From: Candidatus Hinthialibacter antarcticus
GTDB lineage: Bacteria; Hinthialibacterota; Hinthialibacteria; Hinthialibacterales; Hinthialibacteraceae
Direction: 5' to 3'
Assembly (NCBI GenBank): GCA_030765645.1
Contig: JAVCCE010000039.1
Span: 1 to 64,000 of the forward strand
DNA: 64,000 nucleotides
Shown here: one piece after another, positions 16,678 to 25,421 of the stretch
Layout: every line of letters begins with the position of its first letter
Numbering within the stretch: position 1 is the first letter of the stretch
Position numbers and translations under genes: made by a program
Notes under the pieces: model-generated
Seen by the model: only the letters and a program-made list of their open reading frames with translations
What the model was told of the DNA's origin: nothing
Databases searched by the model: none

Positions 16678-17997
16678 CTAATCCAACTTAGACAGTGCAG
16701 TATTCCAAGCCAATTTCGGACGAACAGTTCCAATTGATCCATAAGAATACTCTTTACCAATTTCGCCTGTATCAACAGCATCAAAAACGAGAATTTGATC
16801 CTCAAAAATCTGTGTATTCGTTGGCGATTTCCCAACGATAGCAGTTACGCTAAATGAGCCATCATTTAAAAAGTTTTTCGGAATTCGACAGATAGAATGA
16901 TACAACCCAGCCGGGCACTCCTTAGCATACCATGGATCAGGTGTTAATGAAACAGACGTGTGATTAGAAGAACCAAATAATGGAACCCCATATTGATCTC
17001 TGAGCCATAATGCTGCATATAATTTTTGATTGTTTTGTAAATTCCAATATGATATCTGAATTTGAGTTTCCTTTGCGATATCAACATTCGCAGTTGAGCC
17101 GGATACTCCCTCTTGCAAAATTCTCACTGCATGGAGACGAACGCAGTCATTGCCTGGCGCTTGTTCAGGATCATTCCAGACAATCTCTCCCCCCATCGTA
17201 CGAGCGCTTGATAAATAATCATGCACAACATCATTGACAGAGCCGTCAGCGATTACGCCGCCCTTATCCAGTAAAATGGCTCTTTGGCAAAGATTCATAA
17301 TGCTCGGCATATTGTGAGAAACCAGCAAAACCGTGCGGCCCTGTTTTGCGACTTCGCCCATTTTGCCGAGACAACGCTTTTGAAACTCCGTATCGCCAAC
17401 AGCGAGCACTTCATCAACGAGCAAGATTTCGGGTTCAAGGTGAGCCGCGACAGCAAACGCCAGTCGGACGTACATTCCGCTTGAATAGCGTTTGACCGGA
17501 GTATCTAAAAATTTCTCGACTTCGGCAAATGCAACAATTTCATCAAATTTCCGTTTTACTTCCTGTCGGTTCATGCCCAAGACAGCGCCGTTTAACCAGA
17601 TGTTTTCTCTTCCGGTCAACTCAGCATGAAACCCCGTTCCGACCTCTAGCAAACTCGCGACGCGTCCTTTAATGGTCACTCGCCCTTCGCTCGGCTCTGT
17701 AATGCGGCTCAAGATTTTTAACAGCGTACTTTTCCCTGCGCCGTTTCGGCCGATCACGCCAATGATTTCGCCGCGCTGAATCTCAAAATTCAGGTTGTTT
17801 AACGCCCAAATTTCTTCGAGTTCATCCCCCTGAATAATTGGCTTGCCTGAGAGCAAATCGCGCGTCTTGCTCCACATCCCACCAATTGTTTGAACAATTG
17901 TATCGCGCAATGTGGAATAACTTGCACCGCCAGTCTGATGACCGATTGTGTATTTTTTGCCTAAATTTTCTACTTGAATGACTGTATCAGCCACCAT
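16678..17997 (-). CDS. wzt: ABC transporter ATP-binding protein, Wzt type with C-terminal glycan-binding domain
   Basis: The 439-residue ATPase energises export of a finished polysaccharide across the inner membrane. Walker A is GRNGAGKS at residues 83-90, the signature region starts with YSSGMYVRLA near 171, and Walker B with its Glu is ILLVDE at 191-196; VSHN is the switch His. Residues from about 270 to the end form a separate beta-rich domain (VDIAKETQIQISYWNL), as in Wzt proteins that recognise a modified non-reducing end of the glycan. Shorter TagH/KpsT-like ATPases lack this domain. The permease gene lies 31 bp upstream. Methyltransferases in the operon may create the recognised cap. 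Confidence 0.92.
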   Translation of the reverse strand: MVADTVIQVENLGKKYTIGHQTGGASYSTLRDTIVQTIGGMWSKTRDLLSGKPIIQGDELEEIWALNNLNFEIQRGEIIGVIGRNGAGKSTLLKILSRITEPSEGRVTIKGRVASLLEVGTGFHAELTGRENIWLNGAVLGMNRQEVKRKFDEIVAFAEVEKFLDTPVKRYSSGMYVRLAFAVAAHLEPEILLVDEVLAVGDTEFQKRCLGKMGEVAKQGRTVLLVSHNMPSIMNLCQRAILLDKGGVIADGSVNDVVHDYLSSARTMGGEIVWNDPEQAPGNDCVRLHAVRILQEGVSGSTANVDIAKETQIQISYWNLQNNQKLYAALWLRDQYGVPLFGSSNHTSVSLTPDPWYAKECPAGLYHSICRIPKNFLNDGSFSVTAIVGKSPTNTQIFEDQILVFDAVDTGEIGKEYSYGSIGTVRPKLAWNTALSKLD

Positions 17998-18028
17998 TGA
18001 TTAAATCCCTATAGCAATGAAATTGCGC

Positions 18029-18895
18029 TTAGATAAGATCGGCGAATATACATTCGACTCGCCGGAAGGTTCTGACGCCCAACCAAAGAAAAACAACGAT
18101 AACCACCCAACTCAATATAAAGCCCGGCCAGTAAATAGGACTATCGCTTCCTAAAATACACCAGCGAAATCCGTCAATGACTCCAACCATTGGGTTCAAA
18201 TTATAAAGCAGACGCCATTTTTCAGGAATCAGATTACTGCTAAAACCCACGGGAGACACATACAAACCAAACTGGACGACAAAAGGAATTACGTGACGGA
18301 AGTCTCTATATTTCACGTTGAGTGATGTGATCCAAAGGCCTGGCCCTAAACTGGCGAGCAAAGCCATCAGCATAAAGACAGGTAAAAATAAAATAGAGAA
18401 ACTTGGAAGATATTGAAAATAAACCATTAATCCCAGCAGCAGCAAAAAACTAATCAAGAAATCCACAAAAGCCGTCACAACGGTCGCCGTCGGTACGATC
18501 AATCGTGGAAAATAGACTTTACTGATGAGGTTTGCGTTATTGATTAAACTGTTAGAGGCTTCGCTCAACGCTTTAGAAAAAAGCGTCCAAGGCAACAACG
18601 CCGATAAAACCATTAACGCATAGGGTGCGTTGCCTTCACTTGGCAATTTTGCAATTCCGCCAAAAACAAACGTAAACACTAACATGGTAAGAAACGGCTG
18701 GATAATCGCCCAAGCAATGCCGACGATCGTTTGTTTATAGCGGACGGCTATATCACGCCACGCAAGGATCCAAAACAATTCACGATAATGCCACAAATCG
18801 ATCCAGTAATTCTTGTTCGCGCGCCCCGCTTCAAGAATTAGGATGCGCTCGTTTTGTACGTCAGAAATTTCAACGGAATTCGTCATAGTAGGCAT
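18029..18895 (-). CDS. wzm: ABC-2 type polysaccharide export permease
   Basis: This membrane protein has about six predicted transmembrane segments after a cytosolic N terminus with the typical LFWILAWRDIAVRYKQT motif of Wzm/RfbA permeases. IAWAIIQPFLTMLVFTFVF is the first membrane span, and the segment LLYNLNPMVGVIDGFRW before the last span is diagnostic of the family. It pairs with Wzt to export lipid-linked polysaccharide. Possible starts are a TTG at 18898, an ATG at 18895 and an ATG at 18886; none has a strong ribosome binding site, and I give the first ATG. It is the first gene after the operon promoter. Confidence 0.92.
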   Translation of the reverse strand: MPTMTNSVEISDVQNERILILEAGRANKNYWIDLWHYRELFWILAWRDIAVRYKQTIVGIAWAIIQPFLTMLVFTFVFGGIAKLPSEGNAPYALMVLSALLPWTLFSKALSEASNSLINNANLISKVYFPRLIVPTATVVTAFVDFLISFLLLLGLMVYFQYLPSFSILFLPVFMLMALLASLGPGLWITSLNVKYRDFRHVIPFVVQFGLYVSPVGFSSNLIPEKWRLLYNLNPMVGVIDGFRWCILGSDSPIYWPGFILSWVVIVVFLWLGVRTFRRVECIFADLI

Positions 18896-19025
18896 CAATC
18901 AATCAAACGGCAAATAGGAGATTCAGATAAATAGGTGAATTTAGAAGATAAGGCAGGCTCCGCCCCTGTAAGCGGTACATAAAGTAGGGTAGACCGCGCA
19001 GGGAACATCATATTGTGCTGCAAGT

Positions 19026-19054
19026 AAAATATATAAATCCGTGATTAATGTCAA
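19026..19054 (-). promoter_or_regulatory. Sigma70-like promoter of the glycan operon
   Basis: Read on the minus strand, TTGACA (19054-19049) is followed after exactly 17 bases by TATTTT (19031-19026). Transcription should start near 19019, leaving a leader of about 124 bases before the Wzm start. The leader contains GGCGGAGCC (18964-18956) but no obvious protein gene. The whole gap 18896-19200 therefore holds this promoter, the leader and a weak terminator candidate for the upstream gene. Confidence 0.65.
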
Positions 19055-19073
19055 GTCATATTATACTCAAGAT

Positions 19074-19098
19074 AAAAAAAAGTCTGGCTCCGTAACGC
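19074..19098 (-). terminator. Weak terminator candidate after the 1985-residue protein gene
   Basis: On the minus strand a short GC-rich stretch, GGGCGTTACGGAGCC, is followed by a run of eight T. The possible stem is only GGC/GCC with a long loop, so this would be an inefficient terminator. It lies about 100 bases after the stop codon at 19201 and before the glycan-operon promoter. If it does not work, the two transcription units would be joined. Confidence 0.3.
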
Positions 19099-19200
19099 CC
19101 TCTGTTTATTCTATCGAAGTCAATCATTGCTTCTGATTGATAAGATACAACCATTCAAACCGCCTCTTCCTACCTATATAAAAACATACGCAGATTCGGC

Positions 19201-22200
19201 TCACTCTTGATACTGCGTTTGTCCTGACAAGCCGCAGGAGTGAAGGCTTTCATCATGGTGAAGACCTTGCGCAGTAAACGCAGTTGGCCTTCTTGCCTGG
19301 AACGGGTCTGGAATTGTGGCGTTTAACAATTGCATTTGATATCCATTGGAGGTCAGCACAGCGCGAGAGCCAGCGTTTTCATTGGTGCGCGACGCCATGA
19401 CCATCGAACCAGTCGAAACATCAATCGCTGTTTCATCGGTACGCAACATAAAATCGCCAAGCGTCTTTCCCGGTTCTAACTCGCCCTTGGGCGTCATAAT
19501 CACTTCAAACATGGGTAAGCGTCCGTACCGAAGTTTATGCTCACGGAAGATATTATCATGCGCGTTTGATTTTCGGCTGACGGAGTTGACGCTCATTCGG
19601 TTCAGCACCTTTTCGGCGTCATCTTTTTTGTCGGGATCGCTCAGGTCGGTCAATAACCGGGCGATCAAAGCGACATCATCTTCAATCGCTGAATCGGTTT
19701 TGTATTCAATCGGCAGGTTGCCGCCGTCTTCATCGTCATCCTCTTCTTCGCCCGCTTCGGGAATTTGCAAGTTCCTCACCGCAGGCTCATCAGGAATCAC
19801 ATCAATGACGCGCCGCAGCGAATATTCAGCGCTAAACAAGCCACCCTCGTCGCGCCAAGCCGATTGCGGAACGGAGACGCATAAATAGCGCTCGGCAATT
19901 GCTTGCGCGGAACCGGCGCCGCCCAAGCCTTCTACGCTCACGCTTTCTTTCAAGGCATCCTTTAGGGCTTCAAACGGCGCGTTCAAAATTGCGCACACGC
20001 CGACGTTGGCGATTTTTCCCGGCGCTTTGACCAGACCGCTTCGGGCTTCTGCGGCCAGGCCTCGAAACCCTTTTTCTTTTAATTCTTTTAATTCAGGAAA
20101 TTCGATAAAATCTCCGGCAGACACTTGAATGCTATCGACGTAAGGCACGAATGATTGACCGGAACGTAAAACGGAGTTCGCCACATGAAAAGGCTTCGAC
20201 GTGCTGGCGTCGAGTTGGTTGGCGAAAAATTCCGATTCCGCAGACGACAAACTAAAGCTGATGCTGGCTGTCGTGAATGTCCCCGCGACGTCTAACCCTC
20301 CGCATAACGCGTTCCCTGCTCCGCCAGTGAGCGCAGCAAGAATCACCTGCGCCGAGAGATTGACGGTCATATCGACCACAAAGTCGATTGCGGCTTTTTG
20401 TAAATGCTCATTGCCAAAACTTTGGGTTGAGACCAATAAGTTGACGTTTTCTTCGGGTGTGCGCGGCAACTCACGCAGCCAAACAGACGCAACCACAGGG
20501 ACGCTTTCTTCTAAGCCGGGCGGGTCAGTCGCGACCTGGTATTTGTGGGTTGAGAAAAGCGAGGTCGTAATGGGATCGCTTTTGTCGCGCGCTTGGGCAA
20601 ACCCATTCACGCGCCGCAGTTGCGTGGTTTGACCAAACAACTTAAAGAATTTTTTTTCTTCCTCAATCGCGGTTCCAGCGCCGCCGCTTCGTTTGATGAT
20701 GACCTCTTCGATGTCGTCTTCAATTGACGGGTCGTCATCATCGCCCAAGTAGGGATCGGTCAAAAACGCCGTAGTGTTTTGTACGAGATATCCGGCGTGA
20801 AGTCCGGGAAACTGCTGCCCCGGCGTTTTAGAAACCACTTGGTGACTTCCGGGGTATTCTTTATTCAGATCAAAATAACCGCCTGAGGTTCCGCCATGTT
20901 CAGGGACAAGGCCCCGGTCGCTCAACATCCCGCCATTTGTCCATTGACTGACAACGGGCAGTTTAAGCATATCGGGACTATTGGGCGGTAAATCAAATAC
21001 CGCATCTAACTTTGGATCATAAATGACTCCATCCAGTTCTACGCCGAAACCGCGACGCTCAAACGGAGTCACCAGAAGCGAACCGCTGCGCTCGCCATTA
21101 AAAGCGCGCACGCGACTGTCTTTTGCAATCGAGACCGTGCGCGGCGTGCTTCCGATTGAATAGATTTTTTTCGATAGATAATATTGATCGAGTACGCCCG
21201 CAAAATATTTCGTCGGAACGTCTCCCTGAATCAATTGGCTTGAGGAATTAAGGTTTGACGTTGTCGCTTCTTTATCAACTTGAATACTCACTTTTTGCGT
21301 AGTGAGTTGGTTGCCGACGCTTTGAATGCTCTGTGAAGAGTCCGGCCCGCTATATTTCGTCCACGTGCTAGAAATATTACCTTTGATATCATCAAACCCG
21401 ACGCCGGGGTCTTGCAGGTCTTGCGTCACTTTCGTCACCAAATTATACGCAGTGAACTCGTAGTAATCGCCCAAATTCCCGCTGAGAGAAACCAGAATTT
21501 TTTCCGCGTCGGTTGTTGAACTGACAAAGTCAGGCAAGCCGTCCGGCCCGCTCTGCGCCATGAGTTGCGATCCTTGAGGGTTCAACGTCTTTCGGTCGGT
21601 TGTATTTCCAAACACCATAAAGGCGCTGAAATTGCGTTGAAAGAACTTCTGCTTCAAAGTCGAGATGACGGTCTGTTGGGTTTCTTCATCGCGTTCTGTT
21701 TCAAAACCCACGAGAGGGCTTTGCGCTTCTTGTCCTCTGAACTGGTCTCCGGTTTTGATCGAAGGGAGCAATTCCAATTCCAACATGTGCAACACCGCGC
21801 TCCGACTTTTATTTTGCACGTCAAATTGTTGCGACCCGACTTCATGCGCATTGTGGTGTCTTGCATTGAGCGGAAGGTTCTTGTCTGAGTGATTCACAAA
21901 ACCCGGGTCAGAGACTTCAAACTCAACGAATTCGGTCGCGACTTCCCACTCTTTTCCATCTCCTGTAACAACCTTGAAAAATCGCTCTCCGGTATCTTGA
22001 AACTGCAAGTCAACCGTCACTTGCATCTGACGGTCTGCAATTTTTTTCGATTCCTTGATCGTCAAACCAGACGTGACGCCGGGATCAGACGAGTAACTGA
22101 TCGCAGTAATGCCCGAACCGATTGACGTGTTGAAGCGGTTGTTGCCATGCAGCGCCAAGGTTGTGTATTTCGACGCCTCGGGCAGTTTTCCGGCGGCAAC

Positions 22201-25158
22201 GGCATTGCGAACGCGCTCCGAAGGCACTGGCAGCTGGCGCGGGCTGGCGGCGAGCGCATTGCCGCTCACAAACAGGCACTGCTTGTTAAACAGCATATCT
22301 TGCTCTTGGATGAATTCCGTAATGCCAAACGGCGCTGCTGCTAATACGCCGCCGTCTCCGTCAACGAAACGGCGGGTTTCAACCGGGAGACTGGTAAGAA
22401 GTTGATCTTCAGCGAAAATGGAATATACCGTCGGCGCGATTTGAACAATTAAATCATCACCGATGTTGTTGATCGCTGATTCGGTCGGGACGATATTAAA
22501 CGAAATGACGCCCTGGCTGTTTGGCATCAGTGAACCGTTTACGAAAAAGTTGAAATTGCGCAAAAAATTAACAGAGACGCCAACCACTCGTTGCTCAACC
22601 GATTCACGGGTTAAACGAAGCCCTTCACTGGTGTTTGAAAAAAATTGAGACTGAATCGACTTGCCAACAGTCTTAGCGGTTCCGTTGGCGTCATACGTCT
22701 GGATCACAACCGGAATCGGAATTCCCGGCGCCCAACCGCCGCCAATCGGCGCGACTATCTCAAAGGCGCCCATCTGGTTTGACCGAGGAACCAACTGTTC
22801 GTTGTCTTCATCGGTTACGGGTTTGATGTTCTCAGACGCCACGCTCTCAACATCAGCGGGGTGGACGACGTTGACGGTCAATTCTTCAGTTTCGATTACG
22901 GGATGCTCTTTCAAGCCATGCTTGACCTTCCATTCGCCCTGGATATCAAATGGGCGGTTGAAGGTTCCGCCGCGATACACCGTAGAAGAATTAAACAAAT
23001 CGGTAATCGGAAATGTGGAATTCTCTCCGGTCGGGTCAGTGACGTTCCAAATCACGACATCGTTATGCGCGAAGCGGGTAAAGGTGTTCCCTTGCGCCTC
23101 CTGCACCAGATCAAACGGAGACACCGCCGAATCGGGGTGGCGGTGGAATACATTCACCCACGAATTAACGGGGACCTTAATATCATCTGGAACAAAATTC
23201 TGCTCGTTGCTAAATTGGGCTGGCGGATGTTGTAACACCATTTTGGGCTTGACGACGTTGACCGAAATAATCACCGGCTCAACGCCGGGGTCGTCTCGAA
23301 CCGTGAATTCAATATGGTGCATTCCCGCCTGTCGAGGGACGACAAAAAATTCGTACTCGCCAGGACTTTCAACAAACGCTTCTGGTCGCGCGGATGAATC
23401 TGCGGTGAGATTGAATAGGTCATATTGACTGAATTGAAATGGAAAGAAGTTATTAAACTCACCTTTGATTGCGCCGTTGCCGGTATGGCGGTTGCGGTGA
23501 AACGCCGCTTCAAACGGCGCGGGGTCTCCGGCTTGGTTGAGCACTTTGACTTGCAGTGGGACATCGCCAAAGAACTCGCTGTTTGGATTGGTGCATTGTA
23601 CGGCAACCTGAATATACTCCGTGATGAGCAACTCCGAGGTGCTTTGGGTGATATGCCCTTTCGCGGTCGCGTTGACTTCGATCCTTGAGAAAATCACATC
23701 CATCTTAACTTGATGTTTGGCGTACGCGTAATCAAAATCCGCAACCAGCGTCGCGCGGCCTGGTTCCTGACCAACGACAACAAACCCCTTATCTTTGTGC
23801 ATAACCGCAATAAGCCCCTCTAAATCGGGGAACGGGTCGTCGTCGCCAATCACAGCGACTTTTTCACTTGATGATGAAAATGTCAGATGCGAGCTGGTTG
23901 CGGTCAGTTTGTCGCCCGCATGATCTCCACGCAGAATGGTTGCAACCGGCACAAAGTTAAACATTGCGCCAGGATTGGTATACTCAACTTCAATCACTTC
24001 TTCATTTACCCGTTCAACCCGGAAAAACTGAGGACTGCGCGGTTCAATTTCCGCCTTCAGGTCATAATCCGTCCGGGAACGGGCAACCACCGTATCTCGC
24101 GCCCCAGTCGCGTTGTCATCAACGAGAATGACGCAATCCCCCAGTTTGTCTCCAATGATAATTGTGCCGTTCGCGTCAACCGTCGCGACATCGGGGAGGC
24201 TCGGCGTAAAAGTTAAATTCGCTGGGCCGACCGGAACAATGGTGTCGTTCGATTTCTCAACGGTTACGTTGATAATTTCTGTCGGGCCCGCTTCCAAACT
24301 CACCACCGATTGAGGCGTCGCGTGCAGTTCAGAAATAAGAACGGGAACATCCGTGATGATGGCGCCCTCCGGCGTAAACGAGAAACCGACGTTTACATCA
24401 AACGGCAGCGGCGCGGGCATAATCGCCGGGGCTTTATAATCGCCAAGAATATTGATCCTCCCGGTTTGGAACTGCCCGCCAAGCGTCTCATTGACTTTCC
24501 AATAGACATCATTGATCGGGTAAAAAACGCTATCGAATTCGATTCCCGCTTGAAACGTGACCGTTTGCTTCAAGCCGACATCGGCGTTATTAGGCTGAAT
24601 GATAAATTCGCCGAATCGGGGAACAATCGTAACCGCCGCCGTAGCGCTCGCGCTTGTATCTGTTGCATGGCGAACCTCAAGAACCACCTCAATCGGCTGG
24701 GCGTCCGAGAGGTCCGGCGCCGAATATAAACCAAACAGCGGGCTGGCCTCGCTTGCTTGAAACGTCCCAACCGACGCATCGCCTCCCTCGACTCCATTCA
24801 CCGAATATTTCCAATTCGTGGTATGTTCTTGCGGGTCGAGAATGGCAAACAACTGCGTGTCTTCTTCGACGACGCTTGCTATGTGGGGGATGAGTTCGAT
24901 GCCTTTATTGTCATACCAATGCGAGGAGAAAACAAACAAGTCGTCCTCGCTGACAAAACCATCTTGATTGAAGTCCGCAGGAGAACCAGACAGTTGAACG
25001 TACCATTCCCGCATGAACAAAAGCAGGTCCGATTGATCGACAACGCGGTCTCCGTTGAGGTCGCCTAATTCAACTTGTGAAAAAGACGGGAGGGCGAGAA
25101 AAACAAAAAGCGAACAAAACAGGGCGGCTATAAATAGACTTCTCTTGGAATGATTCAT
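19201..25158 (-). CDS. Giant secreted protein with N-terminal dockerin-like domain and Ig-like repeats
   Basis: The 1985-residue product begins with a clear Sec signal peptide (hydrophobic FIAALFCSLFVFLALP, cleavage near SFS-Q). Residues 31-80 form two Ca-binding dockerin loops, DLNGDRVVDQSDLLLF and DFNQDGFVSEDDLFVF. The remainder is beta-rich; around residues 285-360 the segment with PDVATVDANGTIIIG resembles a bacterial Ig-like (Big2) domain. No catalytic domain was recognised. The C-terminal 100 residues contain an acidic linker (EEEDDDEDGG) and no sortase or PEP-CTERM signal. GGAG seven bases before the ATG supports the start. A structural, adhesive or cell-surface role is inferred. No cohesin is seen in the window. 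Confidence 0.85.
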   Translation of the reverse strand: MNHSKRSLFIAALFCSLFVFLALPSFSQVELGDLNGDRVVDQSDLLLFMREWYVQLSGSPADFNQDGFVSEDDLFVFSSHWYDNKGIELIPHIASVVEEDTQLFAILDPQEHTTNWKYSVNGVEGGDASVGTFQASEASPLFGLYSAPDLSDAQPIEVVLEVRHATDTSASATAAVTIVPRFGEFIIQPNNADVGLKQTVTFQAGIEFDSVFYPINDVYWKVNETLGGQFQTGRINILGDYKAPAIMPAPLPFDVNVGFSFTPEGAIITDVPVLISELHATPQSVVSLEAGPTEIINVTVEKSNDTIVPVGPANLTFTPSLPDVATVDANGTIIIGDKLGDCVILVDDNATGARDTVVARSRTDYDLKAEIEPRSPQFFRVERVNEEVIEVEYTNPGAMFNFVPVATILRGDHAGDKLTATSSHLTFSSSSEKVAVIGDDDPFPDLEGLIAVMHKDKGFVVVGQEPGRATLVADFDYAYAKHQVKMDVIFSRIEVNATAKGHITQSTSELLITEYIQVAVQCTNPNSEFFGDVPLQVKVLNQAGDPAPFEAAFHRNRHTGNGAIKGEFNNFFPFQFSQYDLFNLTADSSARPEAFVESPGEYEFFVVPRQAGMHHIEFTVRDDPGVEPVIISVNVVKPKMVLQHPPAQFSNEQNFVPDDIKVPVNSWVNVFHRHPDSAVSPFDLVQEAQGNTFTRFAHNDVVIWNVTDPTGENSTFPITDLFNSSTVYRGGTFNRPFDIQGEWKVKHGLKEHPVIETEELTVNVVHPADVESVASENIKPVTDEDNEQLVPRSNQMGAFEIVAPIGGGWAPGIPIPVVIQTYDANGTAKTVGKSIQSQFFSNTSEGLRLTRESVEQRVVGVSVNFLRNFNFFVNGSLMPNSQGVISFNIVPTESAINNIGDDLIVQIAPTVYSIFAEDQLLTSLPVETRRFVDGDGGVLAAAPFGITEFIQEQDMLFNKQCLFVSGNALAASPRQLPVPSERVRNAVAAGKLPEASKYTTLALHGNNRFNTSIGSGITAISYSSDPGVTSGLTIKESKKIADRQMQVTVDLQFQDTGERFFKVVTGDGKEWEVATEFVEFEVSDPGFVNHSDKNLPLNARHHNAHEVGSQQFDVQNKSRSAVLHMLELELLPSIKTGDQFRGQEAQSPLVGFETERDEETQQTVISTLKQKFFQRNFSAFMVFGNTTDRKTLNPQGSQLMAQSGPDGLPDFVSSTTDAEKILVSLSGNLGDYYEFTAYNLVTKVTQDLQDPGVGFDDIKGNISSTWTKYSGPDSSQSIQSVGNQLTTQKVSIQVDKEATTSNLNSSSQLIQGDVPTKYFAGVLDQYYLSKKIYSIGSTPRTVSIAKDSRVRAFNGERSGSLLVTPFERRGFGVELDGVIYDPKLDAVFDLPPNSPDMLKLPVVSQWTNGGMLSDRGLVPEHGGTSGGYFDLNKEYPGSHQVVSKTPGQQFPGLHAGYLVQNTTAFLTDPYLGDDDDPSIEDDIEEVIIKRSGGAGTAIEEEKKFFKLFGQTTQLRRVNGFAQARDKSDPITTSLFSTHKYQVATDPPGLEESVPVVASVWLRELPRTPEENVNLLVSTQSFGNEHLQKAAIDFVVDMTVNLSAQVILAALTGGAGNALCGGLDVAGTFTTASISFSLSSAESEFFANQLDASTSKPFHVANSVLRSGQSFVPYVDSIQVSAGDFIEFPELKELKEKGFRGLAAEARSGLVKAPGKIANVGVCAILNAPFEALKDALKESVSVEGLGGAGSAQAIAERYLCVSVPQSAWRDEGGLFSAEYSLRRVIDVIPDEPAVRNLQIPEAGEEEDDDEDGGNLPIEYKTDSAIEDDVALIARLLTDLSDPDKKDDAEKVLNRMSVNSVSRKSNAHDNIFREHKLRYGRLPMFEVIMTPKGELEPGKTLGDFMLRTDETAIDVSTGSMVMASRTNENAGSRAVLTSNGYQMQLLNATIPDPFQARRPTAFTAQGLHHDESLHSCGLSGQTQYQE

Positions 25159-25357
25159 TCACCCACTCCATCATAGATATCAGATTAGATTAAATCGTCG
25201 GGAAAAGATGAAATTCTTGGATGCGCCAAAAATCGGCGTAGGCGGATATCCCTCAAAGTGAATGTAACTTAACAATATTAGTCATATTTGTAAAGAGAAT
25301 TTTTGAAAAGAACTGAAATTCAGTAAAAATAAACATGGAAATCTTATTGATTAAGCA

Positions 25358-25397
25358 TAAAAAAATGGAAGGAGCGAATATCGCCGCCCCTTCCATT
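25358..25397 (-). terminator. Rho-independent terminator of the DUF5107-TPR gene
   Basis: On the minus strand the perfect 9-bp stem AATGGAAGG / CCTTCCATT (arms 25397-25389 and 25372-25364) with a GC-rich loop is followed by a run of T (A tract on the plus strand at 25359-25365). It starts 25 bases after the stop codon at 25422. The remaining gap up to 25158 shows no gene. Confidence 0.8.
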
Positions 25398-25421
25398 CGC
25401 AGAACGCCAAATTGCTTCTAT

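Noticed and set aside
19346-19888. Open frame of 180 codons on the plus strand
   Set aside because: It mirrors the C-terminal part of the large secreted protein and its serine-rich translation is typical of a shadow frame.
22661-23428. Open frame of 255 codons on the plus strand inside the 1985-residue gene
   Set aside because: It is antisense to a gene with a signal peptide, dockerin and good start. It has no recognisable domain or ribosome binding site.
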